A DNA stretch of 64,000 nt, taken from Bursaphelenchus xylophilus (lineage: Eukaryota; Nematoda; Chromadorea; Rhabditida; Aphelenchoididae). Below, piece by piece: positions 50,501 through 63,904 of this stretch. A program made the position numbers and the translations under genes. Position 1 is the stretch's first letter. Each line of letters opens with the position of its first letter. The notes under the pieces are model-generated. The model ran no database searches and was not told the DNA's origin. It saw only the letters and a program-made list of their open reading frames with translations. Where the stretch lies: the NCBI GenBank assembly GCA_904066235.2, contig CAJFCV020000001.1, positions 7,688,001 through 7,752,000 of the forward strand. Direction: 5' to 3'.

Positions 50501-53500
50501 TATTTTTTGGGCAACGACTACTTTGGCGCATCAACAACTCATCGCGACAGTGCCAGGTCGACCGAGCCGTTAAACGAAACCATCATCATCCATTATGCAG
50601 ACGGAACTCTGGAGATAATGGATTTGGACTTTTGTCAAACTTGCAAGATTGAGGCCGATTCAATCCTTGATGTAACCACCAAGTCTTCGAACGCGTTAAT
50701 GGCCGTGACCACATCGGGAAAGTTTGTCAATATTGATATTCATACATCTATTCCTACGTGCCATAGTGATTTCCTGGATGAATTAATTGTGGCATTGATT
50801 GAATCATCGGACAACGGACACATCGACGAACACTTGTTTAACCGAGTTCTAACCTCCGGTGGCCTAAGATTGAAATACGACGATGTCATCGGTTCTATTA
50901 ATGAATCGCCCGCGAGTGCCGTGAATTCTTTTGGCGACTTGAGGAAATTGTTTAGGATGATAAAAAGCCAACCTTTATGCCAACAAAGTATTCCGATTTC
51001 AGACCGAAATCTATCGGCAGGGACAGCGGCAAATCTGTAAGGGTTTTTAAATGGTTGCGTACTAAGACCAGGAATTTTAGACAGAATGCTGTGGGCGTCA
51101 GTATTCAAACATCCTCCGAGTTCGTGGAATATATGCCATCCAGAAATCGTGGTAGCCCCCAAAATCTTGCTGTTTTGGCGGCCACGAATTGTCAGGAATT
51201 CTCTGCCATCAACAAGTATGTATATAACGAGTTGTTCTCATCTAATCATGATGCAACAAGAGTATGGCAAAGTAAGGTACAAAAGGACCAACAGAATCGG
51301 ACACTCATTATGGAAATGACAATTTCGGTAATGTTATGAAGTGGTTAATTTAACCTCATTTCTATTTATAGTTTGGGTTCAATCTGAGCCATCTGAATAT
51401 AAATGTTGGATTTTGCGGCTTTGTTCGAGGATCTCCAGACATTAAGATGACCATTTACATAGCCAAGTCTGGCAATTCTACAATTGTCGAGGATCTTGGA
51501 GACGTTTTGCCCTCATTACAAACTTTACCTGGTCCCAGCTCTGGTTTTTCAATTGAACATTATTTGGATTTCTTATGTTCCACGAAAGGAATATTGGAAT
51601 CAAATGTACGTGATCTTTAAACACTTATATTTTTCTTTTAGTATACAAAAGTTATTGGTCCAATTGATGTTGCGGACTTTGTGGATGGAGAGGGGAAACA
51701 ATCTGTAATCCAAGTGTCGGTTGTACCATTACTTCTGGCTGCTGCAGCAATAAATAAGAAGAACGGGTCTATCAAAGAAGGCTGGCTGGCAGATACCTAT
51801 CGTTTCTACATTGTGTTTGAAGTGAATGAAGCTTTGACGGAGGCGCAAATGGAATTCTCTGACATGCAAACAAATATGTCGCAATTTAAGGATAGCGTAG
51901 TTACAGCTGGGGCCAAGCGCAGTCGAAACACTGAAGTTCCGTCGGGCGGAATCATTCCGTTGCCTCAGGGAAGACTCTCGATTTCTGGAGAAAAGAAGAA
52001 GCAGTACACAAAAACTAAGTTTACCACTAGAAAAAGAAATCAGGCGATGAGCATGGTTGCGGACATTGTGACCACAAACGTGTTAGATCCGTTTTACAAT
52101 GGTAAGGCCTGAGTGGTTGGTAAAATCTTGTTTTTAGTCTTGCAGAAGAAGGAGTTTGTTTCGGCCCTAGAATATGTTAGCGTATCTGCCTTCCAATACA
52201 CCAATTCATTACAAAGGCCAAACTACCAAAGGTGTCTTTTGTTTACGAATTCAGACCTTCATGACAGACTGATTCGAATCTTGGCTGGAGTTTCTGATAT
52301 CCTTGATAGCGAACCTTATTACAAGACGGTCTCATCTCAACTTTACGCAGTCGATTTACTGCAGTTTGCCGTCTCTAACTTCCGTACGACCGGAAATGCG
52401 TATGTGGTCGATTTAATTAGCATGATTTTTTAGTTCCGCAATGAGCAGACTGTTTAAAAGCGTGGTCGACGTGATGCCATTTATTGTATTCAACTGTTTT
52501 GTTGCAAGCCCAAGGGCTGTCGCACACAAAACCGCTGTGTTTATTCTCGATATAGCGGATCTGACCGCGAAATTAGATTTTAATTTGGTCGAAGATGCAT
52601 TCAAGGTCTTTACAACGTCAGTTAGGGAGATTCTTGGCAACAAGAGGCGATTCCGTTGTGCTGGGTCGATGCATTATTTATGTGTGCTTATATATTCATT
52701 GTGCAAGGTAAGTCGGAATTGTTGGTGTGTAATATTTGTCCAGCTGATCATCTCCAAGTCCATGTCTCCGGACACTCTGAAATCCGTTCAAAAATTGCAA
52801 CAAGCTTCTTCTTCAATCGTGCTAGAAGTTTCCAGGATGTGGCATTCCAAGCGGGCTGGATGTATTGGTCAGCCCTCCCGGGTTCTGTCACTGGATGAGC
52901 TTTATCTTTACGATTACCCGTCTCAGGTTGCAGTGTGGGCTTTCCAACCAGATAAGTTGGAATCTGCATGTGCCTCTGGCAAGGGCACTTATGGCGCTGT
53001 ATTCAATAAGAACGAAAGCGATCGGTCTTTGGTGGATGTCAGGAAACGGATTCCTTCATCTGCTTACAAATCATCGTTTGCTTTTGGAGACACTGCGGCC
53101 AAAACGAATGAAGCCATCAAGATAGACAAAAGCAACAAGTACGAAATAAATACTGCCTTGGCTACAATGTTAATCTTCGACGAGAGCAAAGACGTGGGTT
53201 TCCTGACATTTTTATTTAATCTAAGCTTAGGTTGAAATGAAATGGTATGAACATGCCGGAATTTCCGCACTCATTGCGAATCAGGGTGTTCCAAAGACGA
53301 GTGAAAAGAAGCAAATATCAAGTTTGGGCGCTACTCGTAGGGCTATGTATGCTGCCGGCGGCAACGTTGAAGAGGGCTTCAAACAAGTTACTTCAGGGCA
53401 AAGTTTAGCCAAAAGCTGCAACGAACAACCAGAAGAAAAGGGGTTGGCGGATGTTTTATCATCAGCATCATCTCGGTCTCTGTTTGAAACACTCCAGAAT

Positions 53501-56500
53501 CACTTTGGAAAGGAGAACACGTCTCGCCTGGAAATGGGCTCCGAGTTCTTCTCAGGGCTTTTGGAAGCCGAACCGTTATTCTTTGAAGTTGTTAATTCGA
53601 ACCAACACGTACGTGTGGTAGATCTGAATGCAAACAGAGATGTTAAAATGAATGCCGACATAAAGGTTGAGTCCTCGACTCCGCTGCCCATGGACGAGTT
53701 CAGTGTCGATCCCGAATTGGATGATATTACAAAAGGGATCCAGACGAGATTCGACTTCGAAAGAAAACGTGCGTTTATGCCGTCGCAGAGTAAGAACCTG
53801 AAAATCTTGTATGGCAATGCGAGGTCGAACGATAAAAAGGTAATTAATTATTATTTTTCATGCTTCTACGTATCAAATCTTAGGCCGAAATGTTCAAAGG
53901 ATTGGCTGAAATGTATGTGTTAGGATGCCACAACAAATTTGTGCAAAATATACAAAGTTCCCCGAATGTTTTGAAAAATGATCAGGGTCATAATAAGAGC
54001 GACGTCCCGGAATCTGTCTTCTATGATGACATGAACGTCGACGTGGATGCTGAGGTTATTCCGGAACTTGACGCCGAAGATGAGGCTTTCTCCACCAAGG
54101 GTCTCGAGATGACTTATGACGCCAAGAAACCGTCGTCACGAGGCAACAGATCAGTGGTGTTTAGAAGGCCTCCAATGTTGTTGGTCGAATTTGAGAATTG
54201 CCACGCCGGACAGGTCTTTCAAATGGTATTGGATCTTCATTTACCCACCTTGATCACCGATTTTATTATTCCGGCTAATGAAATAATGTCAGCCGTTTCT
54301 GTGGATGGATGGCTCGATGATGAACGCAGGAAGTCCAGAATAGCCTACAGCACCGAGATTGAGCGAAGGTCGTTGGTTTTGAAGAATATGAATTCTCCCG
54401 ATTTGGTTAGATACATCAGATTATCATTTACCATCCGAGATTCTCGAAAGAACAGAACGGCCTTTATGGTGGGCAATTTTTATGGAATTCGGTTCGTTTC
54501 TCCGTGGAATATCTACAATCATGAATGTGAAGATGAACTCCTGGATGCAGCACTGAAAATGGTAAGAATTGCAAAAAAAATGAATCTTTTTTTTAGAATT
54601 GCATTGGCTTAAAGGATGTAGAGAAAGCTACTGTACGTCTCAGGCGCCGTTACGAAACGCTGGCTTCACAAGCGAAAAAGTTGCTGACACAAGGAACACC
54701 CGACGCTATGAAGACTTACAACGTTGCCATGGCGGATCGCGTGTTGTTTAATACCTTCAACAATATCTTGCAACGCTCGAGAATTGACATGCATCCGGCA
54801 AACGAGGTGTTGAGACAAAAGAAAGATGAGGCCAGAACCTCCACGGATCAGAGAATGCGAGATTGGTATGGATGTGAAACAAACTTTCTCGAATTTTCGT
54901 GGAGTAAGCACAGCACGTGGGATGAAGCCTCAAGTGATGAACTGAAGTGCATTCTTCACGAATGGATGCTGCTTTCCAATGACATTCATTTCTTGTTGCA
55001 GACTTTTAAGAAAGATGATTTATCCGAGGTAGGTTTCTGCAATCGTTATGTTTATTGTTTTCAGTTCGTTTCTTCTGCGAATGTGCCATTAGATTTGAAC
55101 AGCGCTGTACTACTATTTGGTTGTTTAACATGCGACGTGGACCCAAGCATACAAGCTCAGTCCTGTGCCTATCTTTTCCATCAAGGTAATCGTATGATTT
55201 GGTGGCCAGACTTCTTCCCTGCCGTCATCAAGAGGTACTTTGTCAATGGAATGTCAGAACAGATAGAAGACGCATTTGTTCGTTTGGTCTTTTTGTGCCA
55301 CCATTCAGTTCAGCATAACGATTTGAGAATTCCAATAATGGATCGGCTGTTAAATTATGTCATAGAACTGACAACGATATCAGATTGGACAGCCAGCATA
55401 GATACAAACCAGCTATCTTGGGCTCTATTGCTTATGTCCAATGCTTTCGATGTAATCGTTCCGAATACTCGACACCTTGACCGATGGGCTTTCTTATCCG
55501 GTCATTCTTGTATAAACTACCTTCCCAACGTGCAGAATTGTGAGATCACTACAAACAGAAGGTATACGCGAAAGGTGGGCACAGTAAAGGATCACAACTA
55601 TTGGGGGAGCCCCGATATGCCCCAGTCGTTTTTGCAAGGAATAACAAGCGCTCCAATGCAATATACTGATAAATACGGCCAAATCCCAGTCATTGAACAA
55701 CCAACATGGGTGGAACTTCGAAGGCTAGCGACTGATATCAAGAATCTTGGGAAGGACTTGGATACCAAACTTCACAATAATAACATTTCACCGGACACAT
55801 ATCACATGCTGAAGAAGGAACAAAAGCAACTCAGTCAACTGTATCACACATCCCAGACATGTCTGACTAAGGGATCTATGAACTTCGAGGGCCTTTTTGA
55901 GAAAGTTTTTCAGTCTGGGTTAGACAAAACGACAGAGTCTACATCACAAGCACCGTTGGCGGCCCAAGAAGACACCGAAGATGATAAAATAAAGACGGAT
56001 CAGGGGCAACACACCAATGATTTGAAACAGAGACTTCTGAAGATGAGAAAGAACCTCCAAATATTGTTGAAACAGATTAGTAAGTCAAAATGAAAATGAA
56101 AACTTTTTGTAGAATACAGCCAATACTCCCGAAAGAAGATCAATGAATCTGGAATATCAAGATCAAGACGGTTTGCAGTCAGAATCAAATTGAGGAATGA
56201 TACTGTGGTGAAAAGCATTAAGCTTCTAATCAACTTGTTCTGTCGGAAAAGCAACATTTTGTCGCAGGGAACTCAACTTCTTCTTTTCAAGATATGTTCC
56301 AAGCTGAGTGTACATGGATGTGCAATTCCGGTTTCGTTCAGAGAAATTATGGAATCGATGGACGCGACCAAAGAGTTACTGGCATCAGGTTTGAATCGTC
56401 ATATTCTTTCACATTTTATTCATTCATCTTTAGTGTTTGAAAACGCGGATAGAAATGATTGGCTCCGGTATGCTTTTATGAGTTTTGTGCTGGATGTCGT

Positions 56501-59500
56501 GGAATCTGAGAATGCCATTCAATCTGTAGTTTCCATTGAGACAACCCCGTCGACAAGTGCGCGGAATGCGAATGTTAGCGATACTGAAGAACCAATTTAT
56601 TCACCGCATTTTGAAGGTGAGATATTATTATAAAATACAACTTATATGTTTGAGGCCCTATTTGAATTGGCTATAACTTCTTTATTTTTCGGCCACATTT
56701 GAAGACTCTTTTTTTCCATGACTCCTCATAATCCCCCATTTTGTTTAATATCAAATAGGTGGCAGGAACACTGAAATCTTGCCATCTTCGTCGTGAACAA
56801 CAAAAGATTTTTAAAAAATGCCGTAAAATCAGTCGTACATCGTGAACGGTGGAGGATATTAATGGAAAACCTAAGGCCTGTTTCATAAACGAAAAATATT
56901 AAATAAAATAGATGAAAGGGAAATAGAGAGAACACCTAAAACGCATTTCGAAGTGAGAGAGTTGCGACAGATTGGTAGAACCCATCTCTAGAGCGGCGAA
57001 TTTATCAGAGCGATCGGAGTCATTTTTTACGTCCAAAACGGGGGGTTCTCTACAATAATCAGTGGATAACTCGGCTCCCGGTGGGCGTAGAATCGCCCTT
57101 CCAAAAACCAAATAAAGCTAGTTCCAACAGCTGGGAGACTGACTTTACGGTCCCCCCTCTTTCGGGTGGCGCCTTTTCGGGCCCGCCTTTTGGGGTGGAA
57201 GACTTTTCGGTCCCCGTCCTTTCGGCTGGCGCCTTTTCGGTCCCTGGGCTTTTCGGGCGGGGACTTTTCGGGTGATGAGTAAAAAATTGTAAAATAAGAT
57301 ACTACTGATGATGCAATATTGTAAATAATTTAAAAAAAAAACTTTTTCATCCGTTTTTTTTGGGAGTTTCGAGTTAGAATCACCCACCCACCCTGCGACA
57401 TTTTCAATACAAAACTTCAAAATAACATTAGAAGAAGTGATAAAAGTTTAACATTATCAAATCGTCCATGAAGAAGCTGAATTTCTAATTGAAATTGGCA
57501 TAAAATCCTGCATTAAATCGGAAAATTCATTACTAGTAATCTTATCACTTACGAATTGTGTTATTACTGTTATTTTCCGTTTTTTCTTTTGTAATTCGTT
57601 AATTAATAATTATTAATAATTAATTTTTCAAATACTTTTTGGCAAATGTAAACTTCTTTTTCGGATTCTTCTCGGACGCTTATCTAAAAGAATCTGTTTT
57701 TTGGTCGAAAACCCCAAAACCGGATGAAAAAGTTTTTTTAAAAATTATTTACAATATTGCATCATCAGTAGTATCTTGTTGTACAATTTTTTACTCATCA
57801 CCCGAAAAGTCCCCGCCCGAAAAGCCCAGGGACCGAAAAGGCGCCAGCCGAAAGGACGGGGACCGAAAAGTCTCCCACCCCAAAAGGCGGGCCCGAAAAG
57901 GCGGGGACCGAAAGTGGGGGGACCGAAAAGTCCTGACTCCCCAACAGCTACATGCTATGCAAATTTCATATTTTAAGTGACAAAAGTAGTTAAAATAATG
58001 AATGAGTACAAACGACTTCATATTGATGCTATATTAGGCTTATTGTATAAATACCCCACCTGGGAATGTACCCGGGGATATACCCACGATGTGAAAATAC
58101 CCGAATTTTCCGGACCTTACTTTGAAACAGTTCAACTTTTTTTGTCCAACACAACATCCCATCTTCAGGCACACAATTTAACAAACATTGAAATAAAATT
58201 TTGGTTTTTTTTTTGTCTTTTTCTCCTTTTTACTGTAGTTTTATAAAAAGGTATATCATATTTGGTGTTAAAAATGGGAGATTCTGAGGATTCAGGGAAA
58301 AAAGAATCTTCTAATTTGGCCGAAAGATAAAGAAGTTATAGCCCATTCAAATTGGGCCACAAAGGCGCCCACGTTGTAGTTATATGAAAAATAAATTTAG
58401 GTCACATCAAACGGCGCAAAGGAGATCCTTTGGATAAGGACGGCGTGATGGAAGAGGGGGGTCCAGCTTTGTCGGCAAATTCTAGCTTTTCTATTGACAA
58501 AATTGACGACGGCATTCTCATTTCAAAAACACTGGTCACATCAGGTCTCCTTGATCCATCGTCCACTTGTGGAATCGCGAACGAAGACCGTGATTTTCAT
58601 CCAGGACTCTGTGACACGAGAACAACCATCGGTTTGAATCCCAATTTCCCATTCGCTTTCAATTTGTTGGACAATCCAAATGTAGAAGAAGTCGATTTGC
58701 TGATATTTATGGCCATGATTGCCTTGAAGCCGCTAGACCTTAAATCAACTCCGATTTGGAATAATTACAGGACCTGGTTTTTGAGGGTTGTCGCGTATAA
58801 CGTGGCGCGTGCTCATTATGACCGAGGTGAACCACTATCAGATATATTCAGGTGGTTCGATTATGTTGTGGGTGCTGAGATGGAAGCAGCAAGTGCATCG
58901 TCAAACGTAAGAAAACCCCCTTTTCTTGTTTTTAATCTTTAAAAATATATTTGGCTCTTTCTGTTTTAGGAAGCAACTTACATGAAATGGGCTTTGCTGT
59001 CCATAATGAATCCCAAAGATTTTATTGAAAGAGAGTTTAACTTATCAACGAACAAGAATGTTATCCCCGATCAGAGAACACCGTCGCATACCGCTCTAGC
59101 CTGTGCTATCTTCTATTCCGACTTCTATTCGATGTATGAAACATCGAACCATCCGATGGATGTGGATGATGAACAGATGTTTTTGCCTTTGGATGATCGG
59201 TTTGAAGGTATCTACAATGAGGTGGTGCAACTTATGAAAGGATCCTCGTCTTTGGGAAGTTTTAACAAAGACCTTGAGGACATCGTTCGAGTAAAGACAT
59301 CCAAAGAAACCCAATCGTCAATCAAAAAAGAATTGATCCAATTTTATGACGATTGTGAGACAACCTATCTTCCCATCGACTGCAGCGAAGATGTGCTCCA
59401 ATACGTTGCCTCCCGGCGAGTGATACCTTTAAATCATGCCATTTTCTCATTCAGTAAACTACGATTTTTACAGTCTGTTCTTCAAGTGGTAAGTAGTTGT

Positions 59501-62500
59501 TTCTTAAAATAAAGCTGTTCAGCGACGATGTCTCAAAGGGACTTCGTTGCAAGCCCCTAATATTGGTGACCTCCTTAAGAATGTGAGTTTGGATTCTCCC
59601 TACGTTAAACCAGTACATGACGTCGTCGTGAACTCAGAGTCTGGCAAGGCTGTGTCCATAACTCAAGACATGTCCCGGACTCTGGAGAAGTATGAAATCG
59701 AGACAGGTCTTCATTTCTTAAATGTCCACTTGGCCCCTTTCCAATTGGGTGTTTCTTTGCTGTCCTATTCCAATGTTGAACACCATCCTTACACACAATT
59801 TTGGAGAATGGAAGCCGAAAGGAAAGTTCATTTGGGCTTGTCCTACAAACGGATGAGTCCGTCGATGTCGAGAACTGTGAAGTCGTCCACTTTATACGAT
59901 TTGTCGGCTCCACTCAGCTCAGGAGGAACATGTTGTGGGTGGATTTGTCAAGCAATTGGCGAACTTCTTTGTGGAATGGATGTGCAGCGAGCCAATGAAT
60001 TTGAAGGGAAAACAACTCGACTTGGTGGAGGACAGTTCTTAAAGTATTTGGTCATGTTTTACTCCGATCTGCAGGGAAATGTTTTTTCTCAAAAGGGGGC
60101 TGGTTCTGAGTTGACCTCAACGCAACGTTTGTTTGTCCTTTCCGAGCATGCTATCTCCTCCCTGATGAAATTTGTTGTTGATTTCAACTATGTCAGCATC
60201 GATATTTGGTTGAATTTATTCAAAATTCTGATATCTGTCGACGCCCCTCCGGAAGGAAAAGATGTCGCCATTGAGGGGAAGAACTACAAATTCACGCATT
60301 GGATTGAGAACTCGGTCCATTTCGAGAGACTTATCTACGAGTTTTTTACCTCTTCTTTGGATCGCTTTTCTATGGTTACTCGAACAGTAAGTTTCTAATT
60401 CCTTATAAAGTATTCGCAATTTAAGCTGCCAACCTATGGCCCTGCTGCTTGTACAGTATTCCGCCGGTTTATCCAGATTGTCTTCACAAAGCAACCCTCG
60501 CAGGTTATAATGGATTCAGTGCTCAAAGCGCTTTCTTCTCTGTTCAAGAAATCTCGTGAATTTGGGTATATAACAATGCCTGTGGACGTTTTAATGGAAT
60601 TGACCAACGCAATAGACACGATGGAAAAGGTTTGTCCCTGCGATCCGACTGTGTTCGCCGAGTTCTTCACTGCCTTTGTCGACTTCACCGAGGACTTCTT
60701 TGATGAAATCGAGAAAACCAAGGCTCATTTCCCCAGTACAGATCCAGGCATTTCGTCTCTTCAAAGCCTTCCTTCGGCTTTGCTGAACACCGTTTTGGAA
60801 TCAACACCAATTCCCAGCAATATGTGTTTTAGTATGACTTTGAACGCAAAAATGCAACGGGAAAGAAATTCCAATTTGATGGAACGACTTCGGTCTTCTG
60901 GAAATAATTCCACAAGCTCTGGAAAAAGCTCGAAGAACATCACGTTCGTGAAACGAGCTGATATATTGGAAAACACTGTTCGGGATGGAGAAGTTAATGT
61001 TGGTGATCAATTCATGCAATGTGCTTACTCTTTGATGAGAATGGTCGGTCGTTATGTATCTCAATATAGACCACAGATCTTGAAAACGTTGCTGCATTCG
61101 CAAAGTTTAGCCATCAAGAGATTGATTGACACAATGTTCATGTTCGTTTCCTGTACTACAAATGTCGACGAAATCGCAAAGGATAGGTATGAAAATTTTT
61201 GTGTACTACCACGCTTTCCTGGCCCAGACTGATAATCTTATTTTAGTTTCAAAATTGTGACATTAGCTGATGCGGTTGTTCATCTTCTATTGGTCGTATC
61301 AGAGACGTCGATGGAAGATCCGGAATGTTGTCGCCAATTCATCAGACTTGTGATCCAAACTCTCAGGTCACGTGTTGAGCGAAGAACGGGCTTTGAGAAC
61401 TCAAGTTCGATGTTGCTAATGGACTTGCCTGTGCCTGTGCTGACGTTGTTGAAATCATTATTGCTTGGGGTATCTCGATGTCAGATCTTCGTCGATGAAG
61501 GAGGTCACACATTTGTTGCTGAACAACTCCAACTTGCGCTGGAATCATGTTGTCACGACTGGCCTCAGGTAAAGAAGTTCAGTACAATGACGAAGCAGTT
61601 GAATATGCTTTCCACTCACTTCACTGGAGTTGAACCGCTCAGCTCAAACTTGCCTTACAATCACACCCCGGCTCCCGTAGATGAGAAGATCTTGCGACCA
61701 ACAATAAACAGCCAGCAAGCAAAATGTTCAGACGGTTTCGGCAGCGGCCCAGTAAGCGTTATCTTGCATTATTTAGGAACTGTTTAGATGACTGAAAGCG
61801 TTAAAGAACCCGTTAAATACAGTCTGGCTTACCCATCGGTAAATGTGATAAACCCGAACAATCAATACTCCTCTCAGTTATTTGGGAATCGCCTTTCGAT
61901 CTCAGTGAAGGCTTCCAACAACCACAATGCCCAACCTTTACCTCAGAATGTGGTCAACTTTGCTCCAACTTGTTTGCTCAAATCAGAAACCGCGGCCGTG
62001 GCTCAGCTCTCAGCATTGACCTTGATGTCGGACAAAAGGGGACGAGTTCAAAACTTTCAGCACAAATTCCCTCCAAAAAAGCACTGGCTAGATATTACTT
62101 TCGTGTTGCCTTATAAAGTAGTGCTCTATGAGGTGGCTATCAAAATCCCCGACAATATGATTCATTCGATTCCGTCAGCCATCCAGGTGGAGTTGTGCTC
62201 CGATCCCGCTCAATGTAATTGGCAACCGTTGTCAGCTCCAGTAATCCCAAATCCTGTAAATTACATCAGGATACCGACTTACGCTTACAAATTTCCGGTC
62301 TCAGGTAAATATTATTTGTCGAATATTACGGTGCTTTTTACACATACGAGGCATGACTAATTTAGCTGTCCGTCTTCATCTAAAAGCCCCTACCACATCA
62401 AGTTTGATTGCCATATCTCAGATATTCCTTTTGGGATCAATTTCGAATTCAGCTATGAAAACTTTGAGTGAATCCGACATGTTCGAGTCTACTGTAATGA

Positions 62501-63825
62501 ACCACTGGATATCTCTTTTCTCCCGACTTTGTGCCAGAATCGACGTTCCAGTGAGACAGTACGCTCCAACGTTATCCGAGGCGCTGATACGAGTATATTT
62601 ATGCGGAGAACATTCCGCGGACATTGTTCGGCAGATTCAAGATCTGCTTCTGAAGTTGGATAGCAAGAACAAACCAGGTCAAAGCAACCTCATTTCGTCG
62701 ATTGTGATTCATTTGAGTACGTAATTAATAAGGAAATGCTTCCAAATGCGACGGTCAGATTTTCTTTAAAATAGGGGTACGCGGAGAGCGGTCAGAGAAA
62801 AAAGCCTTTTTTCCTACTTTTAGACGGGACATACCTCAAAAAATCCGGAAAATTGTGCCGTTCAAAGATATGTAAAAATTTGCTGCCTAATATCGGGTTT
62901 ATTGGTTGAAAATGCCCAAAAACGCGCTAATTTTTCCTACAACTAGGCACAGGCATTGCAAGCGATAAAAAACATGGTCAGTCTCTTCCTCCGAAGAGAG
63001 CGATGTGGCCGAGTAGCTATTGCGGAAGTCTGTGAATCAAGGGGGTGGACACCTCACGGGTTCGATTTCCCTTTTGGCTTTGAATCAAGGTCTGGAAAAT
63101 AAATTTATGTGCCAAGATCTTTTTATTAAGTCTTAAAAACTGAAGACAAATCATTTTAAGCGAAAATAAAATTTGTAAACCTGTGAAAAATTGAGCTGAA
63201 GGGAGTTATGTAGAGGTTTAAATCAAATTGCAATTGATTTTTCACTCGTAAAGTCTGCGATTGGGCAACTAATTTTTACATATTCTTAGTCAGCATGGTT
63301 TTACGTATTTTTTGAGATACGTCCCGTCCAAGTAGGAGCTCCAATAAAAGTACTTTCCTTGTAAATTTGCGCCAAGTTTCACCAAAATCTGAGCGTCACA
63401 CTTTTAGCACTTTCCTTATAAGCATATTTTTTTCATTTATTTCTTTTTTCAGCGAACGGGGGAAGAATATCACAAAAAACATATCCCAGTGTATCTGAGC
63501 TGCTGTTTACCAGTTGCTCAATTTCTTCTCAAATCGCACCATCCAGAAGTCAAAACGCTGACATCAATCGTCCTGTTCATATTATTCATGGACTTGTTAT
63601 CGCAAGACAGCGTCAACTTCTTCAAGGTGTGGAAACGTTATTAAAAGACACACTGAACGGATGCTCGGATGCGGAAGGAAGCAGATGGATTCGAGCAGAG
63701 GTCCTGAATGAAGTCGCCGTCTTCATATGGGCGTCTGCGTGTGCCGTCTGGCATAATATTAGCGAGGAGAGTGTCAGATATGATACGATTGCGATTTGCC
63801 TTGAGATGGCGCCTAATCTGTTGAA
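47536..63825 (+). CDS. BIRC6/BRUCE (Apollon) giant IAP-type E2/E3 protein, 3' partial
   Basis: A very long spliced gene starting MNPSSAELHTPLIRVRQI and open to the right edge; the last visible exon ends at a GTATGT donor at 63826. One BIR domain at about residues 240-330 has RRLSFYRWPKGECLFAQPKN and zinc ligands in CFSCEVCLVNWEP..REHVEHNSKC. Beta-rich propeller-like sequence flanks it. Long helical repeats typical of BIRC6 follow, including NCIGLKDVEKATVRLRRRYE and SKHSTWDEASSDELKCILHE, and a jelly-roll-like segment near 61960-62310. Roughly 4,000 residues are encoded here, consistent with a protein of about 4,800; the C-terminal UBC domain is expected beyond the window. BIRC6 ubiquitinates caspases, SMAC/HtrA2-type antagonists and autophagy factors. 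Introns at 49430-50163, 56617-58402 and 62717-63453 are filled with repeats. Confidence 0.88.
49451..50151. mobile_element. 700-base MITE in a BIRC6 intron
   Basis: The left end CTCTGTTTCAAAAT..CTGTAAAATCTGCAATTACG..GGTGTCGGGGTT is mirrored at 50090-50151 with few changes. No coding capacity is visible. A stretch at 49545-49635 (GGGCAGCTAATTTTTA onward) is also found at 63258-63355. Confidence 0.75.
56652..58359. mobile_element. 1.7 kb element with about 105-base TIRs in a BIRC6 intron
   Basis: GGCTATAACTTCTTTAT with its flanks at 56652-56760 is mirrored at 58255-58359, including GAAGACTCTTTTTTTCC against GGGAAAAAAGAATCTTC. It encloses a second, independent foldback at 57150-57945. No transposase frame is recognised. 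Confidence 0.75.
57150..57945. repeat. Nested foldback with CTTTTCGG minisatellite arms
   Basis: The arms at 57150-57420 and 57660-57945 are inverted copies. Each contains about seven imperfect tandem units of the type GACTTTTCGGTCCCCGCC/GGCGCCTTTTCGGGCC next to a shared AT-rich segment (GATACTACTGATGATGCAAT). The centre (57420-57660) is AT-rich. Open frames across the arms are repeat translations, not genes. Confidence 0.75.
62728..63425. mobile_element. Composite repeat in the last visible BIRC6 intron
   Basis: The left end (AGGAAATGCTTCCAAATGCGACG and GAGAGCGGTCAGAGAAAAAA) and right end (TCTGAGCGTCACAC..CACTTTCCTTATAAG) are diverged pieces of the TWA-type MITE family. Between them lie a tRNA-like sequence (63005-63070) and a fragment of the 49451-50151 element (63258-63355). 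Confidence 0.6.
63002..63075 (+). repeat. tRNA-Ser-like pseudogene or SINE head
   Basis: An A-box-like TGGCCGAGTAG (63006-63016) and B-box-like GGTTCGATTTC (63059-63069) with a long spacer fit a class II (Ser/Leu) tRNA layout. A TGA triplet sits where the anticodon would be, but position 33 is not T and the acceptor stem is poor, so it is not an intact tRNA. Confidence 0.5.
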
Positions 63826-63904
63826 GTATGTAAAGCAGTAGCTAAATGCAGCGGGCTATAATCTTTTTTTTTCTTGGAACTATTTTTTGTTGTCCGCAAG
63901 GAAA

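Noticed and set aside
57081..57980. Frames with repeated KGPKRR or FSGPP motifs
   Set aside because: Translations of the CTTTTCGG minisatellite.
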